Made by a program: the position numbers and the translations under genes. Shown here piece by piece: positions 35,167 through 44,938 of a stretch of DNA of 64,000 nt. Source of the stretch: Teichococcus deserti. GTDB lineage: Bacteria > Pseudomonadota > Alphaproteobacteria > Acetobacterales > Acetobacteraceae. Within the stretch, counting starts at the first letter, position 1. Each line of letters begins with the position of its first letter. The stretch spans positions 40,187 to 104,186 of the forward strand of contig NZ_MLCO01000005.1 of assembly GCF_001982615.1 (NCBI RefSeq), in the 5' to 3' direction. The notes beneath the pieces were generated by a model. It was not told the origin of the DNA. It searched no databases and saw only the letters and a list, made by a program, of their open reading frames with translations.

Positions 35167-36060
35167 ATGGCCAGCGTGAACTCCACGGCGGCCGCCGCGG
35201 CGACGCCGGTGCCGGCCTCGATGCCGAAGCGCCCGGGGATGATGAAGCGCCTGCTGAAGGAGCCGGTGGCGGCCATCGCCTTCGCTCTCGTGGTGGCGCT
35301 GATCGGTGCCGCCGTCTTCGCCCCCTGGCTGGCGCCGACCGACCCCTTCGACAATGACCTGGCCAATGCCATGGCGGTGCCGGGGACCGAGGGGCTGCTG
35401 CTCGGCGCCGACAGCCAGGGCCGCAACATGATCACCCGCCTGCTCTACGGGCTGCGGGTGACCATGACGATGGGCCTGGCCTCGGTGCTGCTGGGCGGTG
35501 TGGTCGGCGCGCTCGTCGGCTTCTCGGCCGCCTTCTACAGCCGCATCGACGGCGTGCTGATGCGGCTGATGGACGTGCTGCTGTCCTTCCCGGCGATCCT
35601 GTTCGGCCTGGCCATCGCCGCCATCTTCGGCCCGGGCATCCCGGCGGTCGTGCTGGCGCTCTCGGTCGCGACCGTGCCGCTGATGGCGCGCATCGTCCGC
35701 GGCGCGGCGCTGGTCGTCATGCGCATGGACTATATCGAGGCGGCGCGCTCGACCGGCATGGGCGACGCCCGGCTGATCCTGCGGCATCTGGCGCCCAACT
35801 GCCTGTCGCCGATCTTCGTCTTCGCGACCTTGCGCTTCGGCCAGGTGATCCTGCTGGGCTCGGCGCTGTCCTTCCTCGGCCTTGGCGCGCAGCCGCCGCT
35901 GGCCGAGCTCGGCGCCATGGCCTCCGAGGGACGCAACTTCCTGTTCTTCGCCCCGCATATCGCGGTCATCCCCTGCGTGCTGATCTTCGTGGTGGTGCTG
36001 GCCTTCAACGTGCTGGGCGACGCGCTGCGCGACGCGCTGGACCCCCGGCTGCGCAGCTGA
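35167..36060 (+). CDS. ABC transporter permease, DppC type
   Basis: A 297-residue permease: a cytoplasmic N-terminus, a first membrane helix (AIAFALVVALIGAAVFAPWL), then GADSQGRNMITRLLYGLRVTM as entry to the core and EAA-loop YIEAARSTGMGDARLILRHLAPN. It closes the permease pair. A 12-bp hairpin at 36071-36100 follows and may limit readthrough or stabilise mRNA before the binding-protein gene. Confidence 0.92.
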   Translation: MASVNSTAAAAATPVPASMPKRPGMMKRLLKEPVAAIAFALVVALIGAAVFAPWLAPTDPFDNDLANAMAVPGTEGLLLGADSQGRNMITRLLYGLRVTMTMGLASVLLGGVVGALVGFSAAFYSRIDGVLMRLMDVLLSFPAILFGLAIAAIFGPGIPAVVLALSVATVPLMARIVRGAALVVMRMDYIEAARSTGMGDARLILRHLAPNCLSPIFVFATLRFGQVILLGSALSFLGLGAQPPLAELGAMASEGRNFLFFAPHIAVIPCVLIFVVVLAFNVLGDALRDALDPRLRS

Positions 36061-36070
36061 TTCTTTTGCG

Positions 36071-36100
36071 GGACCGGTCCGCCTGCCCGCGGACCGGACC
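36071..36100. terminator. Intercistronic hairpin inside the catabolic operon
   Basis: Arms GGACCGGTCCGC (36071-36082) and GCGGACCGGACC (36089-36100) pair with one mismatch around a 6-base loop, 11 bases after the permease stop. No T run follows, so attenuation or mRNA stabilisation is more likely than strong termination. Confidence 0.5.
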
Positions 36101-36247
36101 CTCTGAGCTTTCCGGCGGTGCTTCCCCGAGCGCCGCCGGCACCAGGGTCAATAAGGCCCCAGGACGGTTTTGCGCGGCCCGCGCGGGTGGGCCCGATCCT
36201 TTCAGCGAGAACGGAGCCCCGAAAGCGGGATCCGCAGGAGAGGCGTG

Positions 36248-37840
36248 ATGAAGAAGACCCTGGCGGCAGCCATGCTGTCGCTGGCCGCGGTGGCGCCCGT
36301 CGCCGATGCCCTGGCCCAGGCCGCCCCGCGCGACACGCTGGTCGTGCTGCGCGAATACGATGCCGACCGCTACGACCCGGCGCGCTCCACCGCGCGCAGC
36401 GCCGGCGAGGTCATCTACATGATGTCCGACACGCTGGTCTCGCTCGACTTCGACCAGAAGACGGTGCGCCCGGGCCTGGCCGAGAGCTGGACGGTCAGCC
36501 CCGACGGCAAGCTCTACACCTTCAAGCTGCGCCAGGACGTCACCTTCTGCGACGGCAAGAAGATGACGGCGGCCGACGTGGTCTACACCATCAACCGCTG
36601 GATCGCGCCCGAGACCCGCAGCCCGGTGCGCTGGCGCGCGGGCCCGGTGAAGGAGGTGCGCGCCACCGACCCTTACACCGTCGAGTATGAGCTGACCGAG
36701 CCCTTCGGCGAGCTGCTCTACCAGCTGACGCTGTTCTTCGCGTCCATCGTCGACAAGGACAATGTCGAGAAGCTGGGCGCCAATTTCGGCGTGCAGGGCT
36801 TCAATGGCACCGGCCCCTATTGCTGGCAGTCCTGGACGCCGCGGCAGGACATGGTGCTGACGCGCCACCCCAACTACACCTGGGGCCCGCCGATCTACCA
36901 GAACCGCACGCCGCAGATCGGCCGCGTGATCTGGCGCATCATCCCCGAGGCCAACACGCGCCTCGCCGCGCTGCAGACCGGCCAGGGCGACATCACCCAG
37001 TACGTCCCGCCCTTCGCGGTGGCGCAGCTGCAGCGGGTGCCGACGGTCAAGGTCGCGACCCAGCCCAACTACTTCTGGGACTTCTTCCTGGGTTTCAAGG
37101 TCGACAAGCCGGTCGTCAACGACCCGGTGGTCCGCCGCGCCATCAACATGGCGATCAACCGCGAGGCCATGGTCAAGGCGGTGTTCTTCGGCGCGGCGCA
37201 GCCGGCCGACGCCTATGTCAACCCGAACACCCTGGGCTACGACGCCGAGGCGGCCAAGCTGGTGCCCGCCTATGACCTCGAGGCGGCGAAGAAGCTGCTG
37301 GACGAGGCCGGCTGGGTGCCGGGCCCCGACGGCATCCGCTTCAAGGATGGCGAGCGCGCCTCCTTCAACGTCTATGGCATCCAGAACGCCGAATGGCGCC
37401 GCATGACCGAGGCGATGCAGGCCGACCTGCGCCGCGTCGGCATCGAGATGCGCATCCAGCTGTGGGATGCGACGGTGGCCTGGGGCAAGCTGGCGACGCA
37501 GGAATTCGACAGCTTCGTCATGTCCTATCCCTATATCTCGGCGACCGACGGCTTCGCGCTCTACTTCGACGGCGCCAACCGGCCGACGCCGAACCGGATG
37601 AACTGGAACGACGAGCGCACCAACCAGCTTCTTGCCGCCGCCAAGACCGGGCTGACGCCGGAAGCCCGCGCCGCCGCCATCGGCGAGGCGCAGCGCATCA
37701 TCGCGCAGAACAACGTCTGGTTCCCGATCGCGCGGGAGAATCTCTACGTGGCCTCCTCCCAGCGGGTCGAGGGCGCGCGGGCGCACGGCATCTATGGCGC
37801 GGGCCTCTACAAGGGCCTCGACCTGCGGCTGACGCGCTGA
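36248..37840 (+). CDS. ABC transporter substrate-binding protein, family 5 (operon)
   Basis: A 530-residue periplasmic binding protein with signal peptide MKKTLAAAMLSLAAVAPVAD and cleavage near ALAQA (about residue 24). Family-5 elements are FKLRQDVTFCDGKKMTAADVVYTINRW and LLDEAGWVPGPDGIRFK. GGAGAGG precedes the ATG. It is the cognate receptor of the permeases and ATPases in this operon. The substrate is unknown; neighbouring amidohydrolases point to an amide-containing compound. Confidence 0.92.
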   Translation: MKKTLAAAMLSLAAVAPVADALAQAAPRDTLVVLREYDADRYDPARSTARSAGEVIYMMSDTLVSLDFDQKTVRPGLAESWTVSPDGKLYTFKLRQDVTFCDGKKMTAADVVYTINRWIAPETRSPVRWRAGPVKEVRATDPYTVEYELTEPFGELLYQLTLFFASIVDKDNVEKLGANFGVQGFNGTGPYCWQSWTPRQDMVLTRHPNYTWGPPIYQNRTPQIGRVIWRIIPEANTRLAALQTGQGDITQYVPPFAVAQLQRVPTVKVATQPNYFWDFFLGFKVDKPVVNDPVVRRAINMAINREAMVKAVFFGAAQPADAYVNPNTLGYDAEAAKLVPAYDLEAAKKLLDEAGWVPGPDGIRFKDGERASFNVYGIQNAEWRRMTEAMQADLRRVGIEMRIQLWDATVAWGKLATQEFDSFVMSYPYISATDGFALYFDGANRPTPNRMNWNDERTNQLLAAAKTGLTPEARAAAIGEAQRIIAQNNVWFPIARENLYVASSQRVEGARAHGIYGAGLYKGLDLRLTR

Positions 37841-37872
37841 TCTAGAAGCAAGAAGAAGGAAAGGGCAGGGAC

Positions 37873-39296
37873 ATGGCCACCACCGTCATCCGCAACGCCG
37901 ACCTGGTCATCGCCTGGGACGCGACCGAGAAGCAGCACATCTATCTCACGGATGCGGAGGTGGCCTATCGCGACGGCCAGATCACCTTCGTTGGCCGCGG
38001 CTATGACGGCCCGGCCGATGAGGTGATCGACGGCAAGGGCATGATGGTCATGCCCGGCCTGGTGAACATCCACTGCCATCCTTCCTCGGAGCCGATGAAC
38101 AAGGGGCTGATCGACGAGATCGGCTCCCCCGGGCTCTATAATTCCTCGCTCTACGAATACATGCCGATCTTCCGCGCGGACGCCGAGGCGGTCCCGTCCT
38201 GCGTCCGCGTGGCCCTGTCGGAGCTGCTGCTCTCCGGCGTGACCACGGTCGCCGACCTGTCCATGGCGCATCCCGGCTGGCTCGACCTGCTGGGCGAGAG
38301 CGGCATGCGGGTCTGCATCGCGCCGATGTTCCGCTCGGCGCGCTGGGCCACCAAGAACGGCCACACGGTCGAATATGCCTGGGACGAGGCCGCCGGCGAG
38401 AAGTCGATGGCCGAGGCCTTCAGCCTGATCGAGCGCGCCGAGCAGCACCCCTCGGGGCGCCTCTTCGGCATGGTGGTGCCCGCCCAGATCGACACCTGCT
38501 CCGAAACGCTGCTGCGCGAAAGCTTCCAGGAAGCTGCGAAAAAGAACCTGTCCTGGCAGATCCACGCGGCGCAGAGCGTGCACGAGTTCCACGAGATCAC
38601 CCGCCGCAGCGGCTTCACGCCGATCGGCTGGCTCGACAGCATGGACCTGCTGTCCGAGCGCTCGATCATCGGCCACGGGATTTTCCTCGACGACCACCCG
38701 CGCACCAAGTGGCACACGGAGAACGACCTGGATCGCCTGGCGGCGACGGGAACGACGGTGGCGCATTGCCCGACGGTCTTCGCCCGGCGCGGCATCGCGA
38801 TGCGGTCCTTCGGCCGCTACCGCAAGCGCGGCGTCAACATGGGCGTCGGCACCGACACCTATCCGCACAACATGCTGGATGAGCTGCGGCTCGTCTCCTA
38901 CCTGGCGCGCACCCAGTCCGAGGACCCGCGCAGCCTGAGCTCCACCGACCTGTTCGACGCCGCCACCATCGGCGGCGCCCAGGCGCTGAACCGCGACGAT
39001 ATCGGCCGGCTGGCCCCGGGCTGCCGCGCGGATTTCGTCATGGTGGATGTCACGCATCCGCAGATGCGCCCCGCCCGCGACCCGATGCGCAGCCTGATCT
39101 ACGCGGCCGGCGACCGGGCGATCCGCTCGGTCCATATCGACGGCCAGGCCGTTGTGCGCGACGGCAAGGTGCTGACCATGGACTATGAAGGTGCGGCGGC
39201 GCACCTCGATGAAGCGCAAAAGAGAATCATCGCGCGGGCGCCGCAGCAGGACTGGGCGCATCGCCCGGTCGACAAGATTTCTCCTCCCACTTTTCG

Positions 39297-39306
<10 letters not shown>
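37873..39306 (+). CDS. Amidohydrolase family protein (chlorohydrolase/deaminase-like)
   Basis: A 477-residue metal-dependent hydrolase of the TRZ/ATZ-cytosine deaminase group. Metal ligands are H67 and H69 in NIHCHP, a histidine in [16 protein letters not shown] and the aspartate in VGTDTYPHN. It has no signal peptide. Together with the YtcJ-like enzyme it gives this operon two different amidohydrolases, so an imported compound with two amide, ester or amino groups is a reasonable guess. The next gene overlaps its stop. Confidence 0.87.
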
Positions 39307-40303
<997 letters not shown>

Positions 40304-40307
<4 letters not shown>

Positions 40308-41371
40308 CCACGCCGCTGCTCGAGGTCGAGGGCCTGCAGAAGCACTACCCCGTCAAGAAGGGCATCGTGCTGCAGAAGCAGGTCGGCGCGGTCAAGGCGG
40401 TGGACGGCGTCTCCTTCACCGTCAACCGCGGCGAGACCCTGGCGCTGGTGGGGGAATCCGGCTGCGGCAAGTCGACCACGGCGCGGCTGGTGCTGCGGCT
40501 GATCGAGCCTTCCGCCGGCACCATCCGCTTCGACGGCCAGGACGTCACCAAGGTCGGCGGCGGCGCCATGCGGGCGCTGCGCCGGCGCATGCAGATCGTC
40601 TTCCAGGACCCCTATGCCTCGCTCAACCCGCGGCTGACGGTCGGCGACGCCATCGCCGAGCCGATGGCGGTGCATGGCATCGGCAACGCCGCCTCGCGCC
40701 AGGCCAAGGTGCAGGAGCTGCTGCGGCTGGTCGGGCTGCAGCCCTTCCATGCCGAGCGCTATCCGCATGAATTCTCCGGCGGCCAGCGCCAGCGCATCGG
40801 CATCGCCCGCGCCCTCTCGGTGGAGCCCGAGCTGGTGGTCTGCGACGAGCCGGTCTCGGCGCTGGACGTCTCGATCCAGGCGCAGGTCGTCAACCTGATG
40901 AAGGACCTGCAGGCCCGGCTCGGCCTGTCTTATCTTTTCATCGCGCATGACCTGGCGGTCGTGAAGCACATGGCTGACCGCATCGCCGTCATGTATCTCG
41001 GCGCGGTGATGGAGATCGGCGGCAAGCAGGCGCTCTTCGCCAAGCCACGCCATCCCTATACGCGGGCGCTGCTGGCGGCGATCCCGCATCCGGACCCGGC
41101 GCGGCGCGGCCGGGTGACGCCGCTGGGCGGCGACGTGCCCAGCCCGCTGGCGGTGCCGCCGGGATGCCGCTTCCACACCCGCTGCCCCTTCGCGCAGGAG
41201 CGCTGCAAGCTGGAGGTTCCCCAGCTGCGCGACGTCGGCGACGGCCAGCAGGTGGCCTGCCACTTCTCCGAGACGCTGCCGGATGCCGGGCTCGACTATA
41301 GCGGCGGGCTGACCGATGCGGCGGCGCGGCGGCTCGCGCTCTACGACGCGGCGCGGCGCAAGGCGGCCTGA
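40304..41371 (+). CDS. ABC transporter ATP-binding protein, DppF type
   Basis: A 355-residue ATPase with [17 protein letters not shown], the Q-loop region [20 protein letters not shown], signature [15 protein letters not shown] and Walker [14 protein letters not shown], ending in the [14 protein letters not shown] peptide-transporter tail. It starts inside the DppD stop (ATGA) and is the last gene of the operon. A hairpin at 41427-41450 lies behind it. Confidence 0.93.
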
Positions 41372-41426
41372 CCGGCGCGTGCGCGCATGAGGCGCGTCGC
41401 CGGGATCACATGCGCAGACATCGGCC

Positions 41427-41450
41427 GGGCCGGGGAGCGATCCCCGGCCC
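41427..41450. terminator. Terminator-like hairpin between convergent dppF-type and Nif11 genes
   Basis: A perfect 10-bp stem GGGCCGGGGA/TCCCCGGCCC with GCGA loop is followed on the plus strand by GCTTCGTTTC, a weak T-rich tail. It lies between convergent genes and may serve both. Confidence 0.65.
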
Positions 41451-41458
41451 GCTTCGTT

Positions 41459-41731
41459 TCAGAGGCCGTGCGCGTAGTCGGAGAAGACCGGGATCGGCAT
41501 GGTCGAGGCCGCGCTGGCGCCGCCCGCCAGCCCGTCGAGCTGATCCTCGGACATCTCGCCCTGGCGCGACAGGATCCAGCTCTGCACCGAGCGGCGGTCG
41601 ATGCCATAGCCGGCGGCATTGGCATGCATGATCGCCTCGTCCAGCGTCACGCCGGGGCGGGTCATCGCGGCGCGCAGCGCCAGCTGGCCCTCCAGCTCGG
41701 CCAGCAGGCGGTCGATCTCGGCATGGCTCAT
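41459..41731 (-). CDS. Nif11-like leader RiPP precursor peptide
   Basis: A 90-residue peptide. Residues 1-71 match the Nif11-type leader pattern: an N-terminal SHAEIDRLLAELEGQLALRA helix, ANAAGYGIDRRSVQSW, then EMSEDQLDGLAGG ending at a double glycine. The tail after GG, ASAASTMPIPVFSDYAHGL (19 residues), would be the core; it has Ser and Thr but no Cys. A GGGGAG lies six bases before the ATG. RiPP leaders of this kind guide maturation enzymes and are cleaved at GG by C39-peptidase transporters; neither is present in the window. Confidence 0.75.
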   Translation of the reverse strand: MSHAEIDRLLAELEGQLALRAAMTRPGVTLDEAIMHANAAGYGIDRRSVQSWILSRQGEMSEDQLDGLAGGASAASTMPIPVFSDYAHGL

Positions 41732-41753
41732 CGGAGGCTCCCCACTTTCGACG

Positions 41754-42179
41754 TCACTTGTTGAACAGCGGCTGGTCCAGCAGGTCGCCGCCGGACAGGC
41801 GGTCGAGCTCCTCGGCCGAGAGCTCGCCCTCGCGCGCCGCCAGGAAGCGCTGGGCCTCCGCCGGTTCGACGGCATAGCCGGCGGCATGGGCCAGGGCGAT
41901 GCCCTGCTCCAGCGTCAGCCCGGGCGCGGCGAGGCTCGCCTGCAGCGAGGGGTTCTGCGGCAGCTCCTGCAGCAGGCGTTGCAGCTCGGTCATGATGGCG
42001 TTCCGGGGGCTGGGGGCGGGTCGGGCGCGGCTGGCCTCCAGGAAGGCGCGGGCGCTGTCGTCATCCACCGCATAGCCCGCGCCCTGCAGGGCGGCGAGCG
42101 ATTCGGCGGGCGCCGACGCGGCCGGGGTCTCACCGGGCGGCAGGCGCGTCAGCAGGCCATGCGGAGGGCGGCGTGTCAT
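41754..42179 (-). CDS. Nif11-like precursor with a partial second leader domain
   Basis: A 141-residue open frame. Residues 63-141, from an internal ATG at 41993, form a complete Nif11-type leader (MTELQRLLQEL, LAHAAGYAVEPAEAQRFLAAREG, LSAEELDRLSGG) with a short tail DLLDQPLFNK that lacks Cys, Ser and Thr. Upstream in the same frame, ESLAALQGAGYAVDDDSARAFLEASRAR repeats the second half of that leader but lacks its LSxEEL-GG end. Either the whole frame is one tandem-leader protein or a decayed precursor has fused to an intact one starting at 41993. Located 56 bp behind lpxB. Confidence 0.62.
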   Translation of the reverse strand: MTRRPPHGLLTRLPPGETPAASAPAESLAALQGAGYAVDDDSARAFLEASRARPAPSPRNAIMTELQRLLQELPQNPSLQASLAAPGLTLEQGIALAHAAGYAVEPAEAQRFLAAREGELSAEELDRLSGGDLLDQPLFNK

Positions 42180-42235
42180 GGGGCCGCAGCCTAGCCAGAG
42201 GGGCGGCGGATGTCCCCGCGGCCCCGTCTCAATCC

Positions 42236-43399
42236 TCAGGCAGTTTGTCTCGCATCGAGCATCTCCAGCACGGCGGCGGCGGCGGCCGCGCTGGGCCTGC
42301 CTTCGGCCGGGCGCAGCTGACCGAGCACCCGGGCAAAGCCCTCGCGCTGCGCCGCGGCCGCACCAGGCTCGGTCAGCAGCTGCGTCAGGCAGGCGGAGAG
42401 CAGCTCCGGCGTGCAGCGTTCCTGCAGGAATTCCGGGATGACCGGCGCATCGGCCAGCAGGTTCACCAGGGAGACGTATTTCACCTTGATCAGCCGCCGG
42501 GCGATGGCGGCGGTGACCGGGTTGACGCGGTAGCCGACGGCCATCGGCACGCCCGCCAGCGCCACCTCCAGCGAGGAGGTGCCCGACTTGATCAGCCCGG
42601 CGCCGCCCTGGCGCGCGGCGGCATAGGCGTCGAATTTCTCCGCGATGTCGTCGATCAGGATCGGCGCCGGGTGCCAGTTCGCCGCCGCGGCGCGGACGGC
42701 CTCGGCGACGGGACCGGCGATCGGGACCACCGGGCGCAGGCCGGGCACGGCGGCCTCGGTGCGGCGCAGCGCCTCGCCGAAGACCGGCAGCAGGCGGCCG
42801 ACCTCGCTGCGGCGGCTGCCGGGCATGACCAGCACGACGCGCTCCTCCGGCGCCAGGCCGTGGCAGGCGCGGAAGCGCGCGGCATCGCCTTGGTCGGCGC
42901 CCGATTCCAGGATGGAATGGCCGACGAAGCGCACCGGGATGCCGGCGCCCTCGAAGAACGGCGCCTCGAAGGGCAGCAGGGTCAGGATGCGGTCGACCTG
43001 GCGGGCGATCTTCTTCACCCGGCCCTGGCGCCAGGCCCAGACCTGCGGCGCGACGTAATGCAGCACGGGGATGCCGAGCGGCCTGGCGCGCGCGGCGACC
43101 CGCAGCGTGAAGCCGGGGCTGTCGATGGTGACGATCAGCGCCGGGCGGCGCGCCGCGATGTCGGCGATGGTCTGGTCCAGCCGCCGCGCCAGGCTGCGGA
43201 TATTGGGCAGCACCTCGAGCAGCCCCATCAGCGCCAGCTCGCGCATCGGGAACAGGCTGGAGAAACCCTGCTCGGCCATGCGCTCGCCGCCGATGCCGGC
43301 GAAGTCCAGCCCGGGCCGCATCTCGCGCAGGGCAGACATCAGCCGGGCGCCCAGCGCATCGCCCGAGGCCTCGCCGGCCACCAGATAGACCAGCGTCAT
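42236..43399 (-). CDS. lpxB: Lipid-A-disaccharide synthase
   Basis: A 387-residue LpxB (glycosyltransferase family 19), which joins UDP-diacylglucosamine and lipid X in lipid A synthesis at the inner membrane. Diagnostic segments: VYLVAGEASGDALGARLM, GIGGERM, LMGLLEVLPNI, DSPGFTLRVA, HYVAPQVWAW and GHSILE. The ATG overlaps the C-N hydrolase stop (ATGA). The usual lpxD-fabZ-lpxA-lpxI neighbours are absent, so lpxB lies outside the common lipid A cluster here. Confidence 0.95.
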   Translation of the reverse strand: MTLVYLVAGEASGDALGARLMSALREMRPGLDFAGIGGERMAEQGFSSLFPMRELALMGLLEVLPNIRSLARRLDQTIADIAARRPALIVTIDSPGFTLRVAARARPLGIPVLHYVAPQVWAWRQGRVKKIARQVDRILTLLPFEAPFFEGAGIPVRFVGHSILESGADQGDAARFRACHGLAPEERVVLVMPGSRRSEVGRLLPVFGEALRRTEAAVPGLRPVVPIAGPVAEAVRAAAANWHPAPILIDDIAEKFDAYAAARQGGAGLIKSGTSSLEVALAGVPMAVGYRVNPVTAAIARRLIKVKYVSLVNLLADAPVIPEFLQERCTPELLSACLTQLLTEPGAAAAQREGFARVLGQLRPAEGRPSAAAAAAVLEMLDARQTA

Positions 43400-44283
43400 G
43401 CGAAGCGCGCCGGGGCCGCGTCGCCGAAGCGCTGCCGCGGCCAGTCGCGGTGGTTGAAGACGGCGCCTTCGCGGCGGACGGTGTCGATCCGCGCCGGGTC
43501 GAGCTCGGCATAGACCCATTGGGCGGCGTCGAGCTGTCCTTCGGTCACCACGCCATCGGCGGCGAAGCCGCGGTCCACCGGGCCATAGACGCCGGCCAGG
43601 CCGCGGTTGACGTCCAGCGCCGCCGACCAGGGCGCTTCGCCGACGGTCGCGCAGATGGCGACGAAGCACTGGTTCTCCAGCGCCCGCGCCCGGGCCGCGA
43701 GACGGATGCGGTTGAAGCCATGCAGCGTGTCGGTGCAGCTGGGCACCAGCACCAGCCAGGCGCCGGCCTCGACCTGGCGGCGGACATGCTCGGGGAATTC
43801 GCTGTCGTAGCAGACGGAGATCCCGATCCGGCCCCAGGGCGTGTCGAAGACCGCCGGCGGCGCGCCGGGGGAGACGCCCCAGCGCTCCCCCTCGAAGCGG
43901 GTCATGGCGTGCTTGTCCTGGAAGGCCAGGCGGCCCTCCGGGTCGATCAGCGGCGCCCGGTTGATGATTTTTTCACCGACGCGCATCGCCAGCGTGCCGG
44001 GCTGCAGCCACAGCCCATGGCGGCGGGCGGCGGCGCGCATCTCGGCCAGGATGGCCTCGGCGGCGGCGACCATGGCGGCGAGCTCTTCCGCCTCCCCGGC
44101 GGGCGCCTTGCCCACCAGGGCGGCGCCGAGCTCGACCGAGGCATATTCCGGCAACACCGCCAGCTCCACCCCCTGGGCGCGCGCCTCGGCCAGCCAGCGA
44201 TTTAGCTTCCGCCCCCAGTCTTCGACGCTGGCGGGACGCTCGACGGGATATTGCAGCAGGCCGAGGCGCAGCGGGCGGGTCAT
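43396..44283 (-). CDS. Carbon-nitrogen hydrolase (nitrilase superfamily)
   Basis: A 295-residue enzyme with the nitrilase catalytic set: glutamate in LAVLPEYAS, lysine in FQDKHAMTRFE and cysteine in GISVCYDSEFPE. The family hydrolyses amides or nitriles. It is coupled on both sides by ATGA overlaps, to the GNAT gene upstream and lpxB downstream. GNAT/C-N-hydrolase pairs, sometimes fused, occur in many bacteria, which supports a joint function of those two; the substrate is unknown. Confidence 0.88.
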   Translation of the reverse strand: MTRPLRLGLLQYPVERPASVEDWGRKLNRWLAEARAQGVELAVLPEYASVELGAALVGKAPAGEAEELAAMVAAAEAILAEMRAAARRHGLWLQPGTLAMRVGEKIINRAPLIDPEGRLAFQDKHAMTRFEGERWGVSPGAPPAVFDTPWGRIGISVCYDSEFPEHVRRQVEAGAWLVLVPSCTDTLHGFNRIRLAARARALENQCFVAICATVGEAPWSAALDVNRGLAGVYGPVDRGFAADGVVTEGQLDAAQWVYAELDPARIDTVRREGAVFNHRDWPRQRFGDAAPARFA

Positions 44284-44879
44284 GCGAGGGCCTTGTGCCA
44301 GAAGTCCAGCCGGTGCTCCTGCTCCGCCGCCTCGCCGGGTCCCTTCCAGGAGAAGCGGCAGGAGACGCCGTCCAACGGTTCGTAGCCGCGCTTGCGCCAG
44401 AAGCCGTCGAGCGGGGTGTAGTCGGCCGGCTTGCGCGGATCGGCCGGGTCGCGGGCGACGGCGCAGAAGGTGGTGCGGGCCAGGCCCAGGCTGGCGGCAT
44501 GCGCCTCGCGCCGGCGGAAGAATTCGACGCCGGCGCCGCGGCCGCGATAGGGCGCAAGCAGGACGCTTTCGCCGAAGTAGCAATATTCAGCAGGGTCGAG
44601 GCCGGCGGCGGTGAAGCTGTCCCGCACCGAGGCATGGGTCTCGGCCATCGGCTCGCAGGTGGCGGCGCCGACCGCGGTGTCGCCGTCGAAGCAGGCGATC
44701 ACCGCGGCGCCCTGGCCGGCCGCATAGCTGGCCATGTAGCGCCGCTCATAGGCCTCGTCGCCCTCGTAGAGATAGGGCCAGTCGCGGAAGACGGCGATGC
44801 GCAGCCGCGCCAGCTGCGCCAGCCAGGGCTGCAGCCCATCGCCGCGCAGCGTCTCGAAACGGAGGGGGGAGGGGGCCAT
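44280..44879 (-). CDS. GNAT family N-acetyltransferase
   Basis: A 199-residue GNAT-fold protein. Acetyl-CoA-binding region LLAPYRGRGAGVEFFRRREAHA has the RGxGxG-like loop; the flanking GESV strand and C-terminal GFWRKRGYEPLDGV are typical. Its stop overlaps the start of the C-N hydrolase gene. The acceptor is unknown; the long open frame upstream is a shadow of the binding-protein gene. Confidence 0.85.
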   Translation of the reverse strand: MAPSPLRFETLRGDGLQPWLAQLARLRIAVFRDWPYLYEGDEAYERRYMASYAAGQGAAVIACFDGDTAVGAATCEPMAETHASVRDSFTAAGLDPAEYCYFGESVLLAPYRGRGAGVEFFRRREAHAASLGLARTTFCAVARDPADPRKPADYTPLDGFWRKRGYEPLDGVSCRFSWKGPGEAAEQEHRLDFWHKALA

Positions 44880-44938
44880 GGCCCCCGGATAGCGCAGAAT
44901 GCCGGGCGGCGCGAGGCAGCCCGGCCGCCCGCTTCGTC

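Noticed and set aside
34144..35958. A 604-residue minus-strand frame opposite the permease genes
   Set aside because: It is full of His, Gln, Asp and Arg in shadow-like order and overlaps two clear permeases.
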